Source of the DNA: Syntrophomonadaceae bacterium
Lineage (GTDB): Bacteria; Bacillota; Syntrophomonadia; Syntrophomonadales; Syntrophomonadaceae
NCBI GenBank assembly: GCA_028698695.1
Contig: JAQVWB010000044.1
Location: 1-11,219 of the forward strand
Reading direction: 5' to 3'
DNA length: 11,219 nucleotides
The notes under the pieces were generated by a model. The model saw nothing but the letters and a program-made list of their open reading frames with translations, ran no database searches and was not told the origin of the DNA. Below are positions 6,513 to 11,219 of this stretch, one piece after another. A program made the translations under genes and the position numbers. The number at the start of each line of letters is the position of its first letter. Positions within the stretch are counted from its first letter, which is position 1.

Positions 6513-6517
6513 AGGGG
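6513..6517 (+). promoter_or_regulatory. AGGGG ribosome binding site favouring the GTG start of the branching enzyme
   Basis: AGGGG directly abuts ATG 6518, too close to serve it, but lies 12 nt before GTG 6530, a long yet usable spacing. This favours a protein beginning MNGRILLMLHSH, although ATG 6518 cannot be excluded. Confidence 0.45.
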
Positions 6518-6529
6518 ATGTGTGGCAGC

Positions 6530-8092
6530 GTGAACGGAAGAATTTTGCTAATGCTGCACAGCCATATTCCGTATGTAAAAAGGCAAGGCAGATGGCCTTT
6601 TGGGGAAGTGTGGCTGTTTGAAGCTATGGCTGAAACTTACATACCATTACTGAATAGTCTTATAAAGCTTAATGATGAAGGAGTAATTGTGCCATTAACT
6701 TTCAGTTTTACTCCTGTGCTCCTGGAACAACTTAATTCCAAATATATTAAACATGAATTTGTTGAGTATTTGCTGGAACGCGAGAGTATGGCCAGTGCTG
6801 ATGAACGTTATTTTATATCTACCGGTGAAAGTGAATATGCCCGTCTGGCAGCATATTATCGGGCATATTATCGCGATATTCGCAGGGATTTTGAAATTGA
6901 ATTTGACCGTGATATTATTCAAGTCTTTAAACAATTGCAAAACCAGGGACAAATTGAAATTATTACTACCGCAGCAACCCATGCCTACCTGCCTTTATTG
7001 GACCAAGCCGGATTGGAAACCCAGGTATATTGGGGGAAAGAATTATACAAACATGTATTTGACCGTGACCCGGAGGGATTTTGGTTACCTGAATGCGGTT
7101 ATTTTGAGGGCTTGGAAGATATTTTAATTAAAAACGGATTTAAGTATTTTTTTGTTGACAGTCATGCCATTGAAGGGGGCAAACCAATTGGTATCTCCAG
7201 CCATGGGTTGCCTGATGAAGAATTTGAAATTGAAACTTTTGCTTCAACCGGTCTTAGTACCTACCGGCCATATTCATTAAAAGACAATCAGATAACGGTA
7301 TTTGGGCGTAATGCCATGGTCAGTCATCAGGTATGGTCAGCTGATTACGGATATCCGGGAGACGAAAATTATCGCGAGTTTCATAAGCATTCCATGCGCT
7401 CCGGTTTTAAGTATTGGAAGGTAACTGATCGCAATCAGGCTATGGATAAAAAGCAAGTTTACAACCCGGAAGAGGCTCAGTTAAAAATAGTTCAGCAGTC
7501 CTGGCATTTTGTAAATAGCCTGGCTAATACGGCTAAAAATGCGGCTAAATTAGGCTTTTCATCCCCATTGATAGTTGGCTGCTATGATACTGAGTTATTT
7601 GGACATTGGTGGTGGGAAGGTGTTGACTGGCTGGAAGCAGTAATTCGTTGTATTAACAATAATCCCAATCTGGAACTGGTTTTACCTACTCAGGTAGGAA
7701 AGGGCCGGCATGAAGCCCAGGTATTTGAATCTTCCTGGGGGATGGGCGGTAAACATTATGTCTGGGAAAATACTGAAACTACCTGGATGTGGGATATAAT
7801 AAGAGAGTCCGGGCGGGAATATGAAGCTTTAAAATCTCGGGCATACAGCCAGGAGTTGGCCGATATAGCTTTATCTCAGGCATTAAAGGAACTAATGCTT
7901 ATACAGAGCAGTGACTGGTTGTTTATGGTTAGTAACAATTTAACTAGGGATTATGCTATGAAAAGGTTTTTTGAACATTATGCCAAGTTACTTAGAATAA
8001 GCAATGGTTTGCAAAATGATTCATTTGACGAGAGCTTTTCGGAATGGCTAAACCGAATTCAATATGAAGATGACTTTTTTAGTTGTCTGTAA
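6530..8092 (+). CDS. GH57 1,4-alpha-glucan branching enzyme (COG1543/DUF1957 type)
   Basis: Cuts an alpha-1,4 chain and re-attaches it in alpha-1,6 linkage, branching the glucan made by the preceding transferase. It is 520 aa from GTG 6530; ATG 6518 would add four residues. Numbered from the GTG, GH57 motif 1 is HSHIPY (His10, His12), the nucleophile motif is WLPECGY (Glu188), and the acid/base motif is YDTELFGHWW (Asp353). The C-terminal helical part carries QSSDWLFM (about 459-466), matching the QASDWPFM-like element of characterised branching enzymes of this group (Thermus and Thermococcus types). Length also fits that group (about 520-560 aa). All catalytic residues are present, so activity is expected. 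The next gene starts 15 bp after its stop, implying cotranscription. Its mycobacterial counterpart, Rv3031, is likewise next to a GT4 transferase. Confidence 0.9.
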   Translation: MNGRILLMLHSHIPYVKRQGRWPFGEVWLFEAMAETYIPLLNSLIKLNDEGVIVPLTFSFTPVLLEQLNSKYIKHEFVEYLLERESMASADERYFISTGESEYARLAAYYRAYYRDIRRDFEIEFDRDIIQVFKQLQNQGQIEIITTAATHAYLPLLDQAGLETQVYWGKELYKHVFDRDPEGFWLPECGYFEGLEDILIKNGFKYFFVDSHAIEGGKPIGISSHGLPDEEFEIETFASTGLSTYRPYSLKDNQITVFGRNAMVSHQVWSADYGYPGDENYREFHKHSMRSGFKYWKVTDRNQAMDKKQVYNPEEAQLKIVQQSWHFVNSLANTAKNAAKLGFSSPLIVGCYDTELFGHWWWEGVDWLEAVIRCINNNPNLELVLPTQVGKGRHEAQVFESSWGMGGKHYVWENTETTWMWDIIRESGREYEALKSRAYSQELADIALSQALKELMLIQSSDWLFMVSNNLTRDYAMKRFFEHYAKLLRISNGLQNDSFDESFSEWLNRIQYEDDFFSCL

Positions 8093-8107
8093 TTTTGGAG
8101 GTGCTTT

Positions 8108-10609
8108 ATGAAGGGGCATATTGCTTTTTGCCCTCATTTCCATCAACCTCATTTTCAATTATATCGTACCAGGGAAGAAGCTTTTCGTAATTCTTATATT
8201 CCCTGGCTCAGGCTATTAAATGAGGCGGTTGGTTTAAATGATTTTTTTATAAATTTACATTTTTCCGGTCCCTTTCTTTATTGGATGCAGGATCAAAAAC
8301 CGGAGTATATAAATCAGTTAAAAGAATTGAGCAGCAGTAATAAAATAGGTTTTATCGGCGGTTTAGCTGATGAGTCTTTTATACAATTATCTTCCCGTAA
8401 TGATGATTATCTATATCAACTTGCTCATTATGATGCATTATTAACAAAACTGGTAGGGGTAAATGCCGGTCAATGGCAGGGAATTCATTTAGTAGAGCGT
8501 GAATGTGGTGAAATGATGTTGCATCGAATTATTCATGCTGCCGGTTTGTTAAATGCACCTCCCATTGTGTATCTGGATGCAGAAACTTTTTATGAGTCTC
8601 ATTTTGCCTATCCGGGTTCAGAATACGATTTTTGCCTTAAACATTTCGGTTTTAAAGATCCTTTTTCCAAAACCACTATCAGTCATATACCTCAGGAAAT
8701 GCTTTTTTACGGATTACGTGATGAAATTGGCGGACAGGAGTTTTTTAGTTTCCCGGTACATAGTCAGTTTCGATATCAATTATTAAAGCGTCATAGTTTT
8801 ACTGCTGAAGATAAGGTTAGAATAAAACCTTCACATTATTATTTCTATATAAAAGATGCCCTGGAAAAAGCTTACGAAACTATAAGAAATTATGGTGAGG
8901 ACCAGGAACCAATTCTGATTATATTTGAAGATGCTGAGAAATTTGGACAATGGAGCAAGGACCCGGACGGAGATCATGAATGGTTAATGGAGTTTTTCCG
9001 ACTGGTCGATCGTGATGCCGATCTGAAGTTTACCGGGCTAAATGATTACTTAAAACAATATGGTTATTTGGACACCTACCCGGTCAGTTCCAGTCACAGT
9101 TATCCGGAATGGGAAAATTGGACCGCCAAACGTGGTATCAGAGGGGTAACCTTTGGTGATGAAAGATTGCGTCGCATTATGTGCCGTTTGCGTGATATTG
9201 AAGATCGACAGGATGTTTTCGAAAAGCAGTTATTAACTAATCCTGAGATTATATCCTCTGAATATAAATATCTGCAGAATTTAACTGCACGGGCCATGCT
9301 GGATTCTCCGGAGCGTTATTTATTTATTGAAGAAATATTAAGAAACAAATTGCCTGAATTGGCTCATAATTATAGCCTGATAAACCGTATGCGAAATTTA
9401 GTTTACCAGGAAGACCCGAAATGGGCCAGCCGGCATCCCAGTTATGGTTCATCGCCTTTTTACGATATGCAGGGAATTGCTTATCTGGAATTGACTTATC
9501 GTGTATTGGAAGATATTAATCATCAGTTGGGAATCAAACCAACTCCGGAAATACAGGTAAGAGACTGGGATTTCGATGGTCAAAATGAAGTTCTATTTAC
9601 TAATCGTGAACAGGTATTAGTAATTGACTGCCAGGGCGGCTGCCTTTCCTACCATAGTGTGTTGAATCCACATACTGATAATTATACAGAATTAATTGAA
9701 GACTTGTTGGGTTCTGATATTTTGAGCTTAAAAACCTATAATTCGATTTACCGGCACTGTTACCCATTGGTGTTTACTGAAGTTGACAGTGATATTTCTC
9801 CAAGGTTATACCCTGAAGGTGGTCGACGTGAGATAGGGCGTAATTCAATGCGCTGTAATTTGTATATGCTTAATAATGGGCAGGAAATAGCTATTGGTGA
9901 GTTTTCATCCCGAAATTATAATCTGGATACAGTAGAACAGGACGAAGATGGCCTGACGGCAGTATTTTCTGTTAAAACTGATTTAAATATTGCAAATTCA
10001 AATGTAATACCCGTAGAACTTACGAAAATTTTTAGTGTTATGGAAGGATACATGACGGTCACTTTTCATATCAAGTTACCCCCGGAATATAACCATCTGG
10101 AATTGATTTTAGCACCGGAACTGGTATGTTCAGCCTCTGCATCCGATGAGGTAAATTTTCGTCCCCAGGCGTATGTTGGAATTAAAACCCAACCTGATAA
10201 ACCTGCAACCATACCAATAAGGGTTTTGGATATATCTACCCAGCAGGAGAATGGTTATGTATTTACCAACGATGAATATCAGATTGCAACTCCTTATGAA
10301 TTGAATTATGTTTACCAGCTTTGTAATGCTGATGGCAGCAGTTTTAGCAACCGGATAAACTATTCACTGGTTAAGGCCGATAATTTGCATAGCATAGTAA
10401 TTGAACCGGCAGTAAGATATTATTATCGTGATTATGTATTTGAAGGTCAAAGTCGTTTGGGTTATCACACCTCGGGAGCATTAATAAGTCCACGAGTTAA
10501 GTTAGTCAATGGCGAGGCACTTATTCAGATTAAAATTAACTGTGATTTTGAAACCAGTAAACAAGAATCTGATTATGATTTGGCAGCGCATTTAATAATT
10601 GGAAATTAA
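8108..10609 (+). CDS. GH57 alpha-amylase / 4-alpha-glucanotransferase-like enzyme, long form
   Basis: Probable glucan-cleaving or glucan-transferring enzyme of 833 aa acting on the operon's alpha-glucan. The N-terminal GH57 barrel has a histidine motif HFHQPHFQL at 10-18 (usually HNHQP), GGLADESF at 84-91, the nucleophile region LVEREC with Glu130 (equivalent to LTERVW in Thermococcus litoralis glucanotransferase), and the acid/base region FEDAEKFG with Asp275 (equivalent to DDGEKFG). A helical middle region follows (about 340-500), then a beta-rich C-terminal half starting near VRDWDFDGQNEVLF, like the AmyA/glucanotransferase C-terminal domain (DUF1926). It is longer than typical glucanotransferases (about 650-700 aa). 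It has no signal peptide, so it acts in the cytoplasm. GGAGG 6 nt before the ATG fixes the start. Motifs alone cannot separate hydrolysis from transfer; a glycogen-debranching-like or chain-shortening role is possible. Confidence 0.85.
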   Translation: MKGHIAFCPHFHQPHFQLYRTREEAFRNSYIPWLRLLNEAVGLNDFFINLHFSGPFLYWMQDQKPEYINQLKELSSSNKIGFIGGLADESFIQLSSRNDDYLYQLAHYDALLTKLVGVNAGQWQGIHLVERECGEMMLHRIIHAAGLLNAPPIVYLDAETFYESHFAYPGSEYDFCLKHFGFKDPFSKTTISHIPQEMLFYGLRDEIGGQEFFSFPVHSQFRYQLLKRHSFTAEDKVRIKPSHYYFYIKDALEKAYETIRNYGEDQEPILIIFEDAEKFGQWSKDPDGDHEWLMEFFRLVDRDADLKFTGLNDYLKQYGYLDTYPVSSSHSYPEWENWTAKRGIRGVTFGDERLRRIMCRLRDIEDRQDVFEKQLLTNPEIISSEYKYLQNLTARAMLDSPERYLFIEEILRNKLPELAHNYSLINRMRNLVYQEDPKWASRHPSYGSSPFYDMQGIAYLELTYRVLEDINHQLGIKPTPEIQVRDWDFDGQNEVLFTNREQVLVIDCQGGCLSYHSVLNPHTDNYTELIEDLLGSDILSLKTYNSIYRHCYPLVFTEVDSDISPRLYPEGGRREIGRNSMRCNLYMLNNGQEIAIGEFSSRNYNLDTVEQDEDGLTAVFSVKTDLNIANSNVIPVELTKIFSVMEGYMTVTFHIKLPPEYNHLELILAPELVCSASASDEVNFRPQAYVGIKTQPDKPATIPIRVLDISTQQENGYVFTNDEYQIATPYELNYVYQLCNADGSSFSNRINYSLVKADNLHSIVIEPAVRYYYRDYVFEGQSRLGYHTSGALISPRVKLVNGEALIQIKINCDFETSKQESDYDLAAHLIIGN

Positions 10610-10652
10610 AATTAGCAGCCCAATATAGATTTTAAAAATTGGAGGTTATTTA

Positions 10653-11219
10653 ATGATATTAAAGGAGTTTTTTGATTTTTATTTTGACAGGATTGATAGC
10701 AATGTACGCAACATTTATGAAGAATTGCTTCCTACCAGCGATGGCTTAGCCAGCGCTTATACAGAAATGTTTTCCCGTAATGATGATGAAGCTATAGCTT
10801 TCCTGTTGGATTTTCATCGGGCTACTTCAGAATTACGTAACCAGAGACCAAATCAGGCGATTCTGTTTAATGTACATAATAATGTGTGTTTCCCATTTTT
10901 CGTTGAGTATTTATGGAAAGTAATGACTCCTGCTGACCGGGAAAAGCTGGTTGCTCAAACCGGTACAAATGATTTAAATGAAATAACCCGTAAGTTGAAT
11001 GATGAGGTTGAACTGCGCAATTGGTTTCGTAAAGAGATTGGTTCTTCATTGAGCCAGCAGGATTTATTTACTTTAAACGAAATAATTGCCCTGCAGAATT
11101 TTTCCTCCGGAGGAGAATACTCGTTTTTAAAATATGTTTATCCCAAAATTCAGGAATTGGAAGGTAAGGTTTTGGATGCAGGTTGTGGTGCCGGTTTTGC
11201 CACTTTGGTGATGAGTCAG
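10653..11219 (+). CDS. SAM-dependent methyltransferase with unknown N-terminal domain, 3' end outside window
   Basis: Open reading frame with a strong site (GGAGG at 10641-10645, 7 nt before ATG) that runs without a stop for 189 codons to the window end. Residues 1 to about 170 (MILKEFFDFYFDRID onward) form a mainly helical, charged region I do not recognise. At 171-183, GKVLDAGCGAGFA is a textbook motif I (SAM-binding glycine loop) of class I methyltransferases. The catalytic remainder and the substrate-defining part lie beyond the window. It follows the long GH57 gene by 43 bp with no visible terminator and so appears to be the fourth gene of the glucan operon. Methylation of a sugar or of the glucan is an inference from context; a small molecule or protein substrate is equally open. 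Confidence 0.85.
   Translation, partial: MILKEFFDFYFDRIDSNVRNIYEELLPTSDGLASAYTEMFSRNDDEAIAFLLDFHRATSELRNQRPNQAILFNVHNNVCFPFFVEYLWKVMTPADREKLVAQTGTNDLNEITRKLNDEVELRNWFRKEIGSSLSQQDLFTLNEIIALQNFSSGGEYSFLKYVYPKIQELEGKVLDAGCGAGFATLVMSQ

Noticed and set aside
6753..7127. Plus-strand 124-codon open frame within the branching enzyme
   Set aside because: It overlaps in another frame the GH57 nucleophile region of an intact gene and has no start context.
10867..11049. Minus-strand 60-codon open frame opposite the methyltransferase
   Set aside because: It lies fully within the continuous plus-strand frame that has a strong ribosome binding site and a methyltransferase motif.
1..11219. CRISPR array, rRNA or insertion sequence
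   Set aside because: No regularly spaced repeats, rRNA-like segments or transposase genes with terminal inverted repeats were seen.

Overview
The window looks like a piece of chromosome from a moderately AT-rich, endospore-forming Firmicute, probably an anaerobe of the class Clostridia. The evidence is a SpoIIP-type sporulation hydrolase, strong GGAGG ribosome binding sites, a short thermophile/archaeal-type S-adenosylhomocysteine hydrolase, and a GH57-based (not GH13-based) glucan gene set. A Syntrophomonas-like affiliation is only an impression from gene content.

Left edge (1 to about 1125): the end of an integrated mobile element. A phage/ICE-type tyrosine integrase, cut by the window edge at its 5' side, runs toward the 3' end of a tRNA-Lys(CTT) gene on the opposite strand. 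The tRNA is intact, has its own consensus-like promoter, and is followed by an intrinsic terminator that lies on the element side of the presumed attachment site.

Middle (1309 to 5147, all minus strand): a DHA2-type MFS drug exporter that seems to start at a rare ATT codon; a SpoIIP cell-wall hydrolase whose ribosome binding site is buried in an 18-bp hairpin; and S-adenosylhomocysteine hydrolase (ahcY).

Right (5298 to window end, all plus strand, divergent from ahcY): a compact probable operon of a GT4 glucosyltransferase, a GH57 branching enzyme (COG1543/DUF1957 type), a second long GH57 glucan-active enzyme with a C-terminal beta-rich region, and the start of a SAM-dependent methyltransferase with a novel-looking N-terminal domain. 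The methyltransferase runs off the window. The first two enzymes can make and branch an alpha-1,4-glucan, and the third can trim or rearrange it. The order GT4 / GH57 branching enzyme / methyltransferase recalls the mycobacterial Rv3032-Rv3031-Rv3030 locus for methylglucose lipopolysaccharide. A methylated or otherwise decorated alpha-glucan is therefore the most interesting hypothesis here. The simpler reading is ordinary glycogen metabolism with an unrelated methyltransferase downstream.
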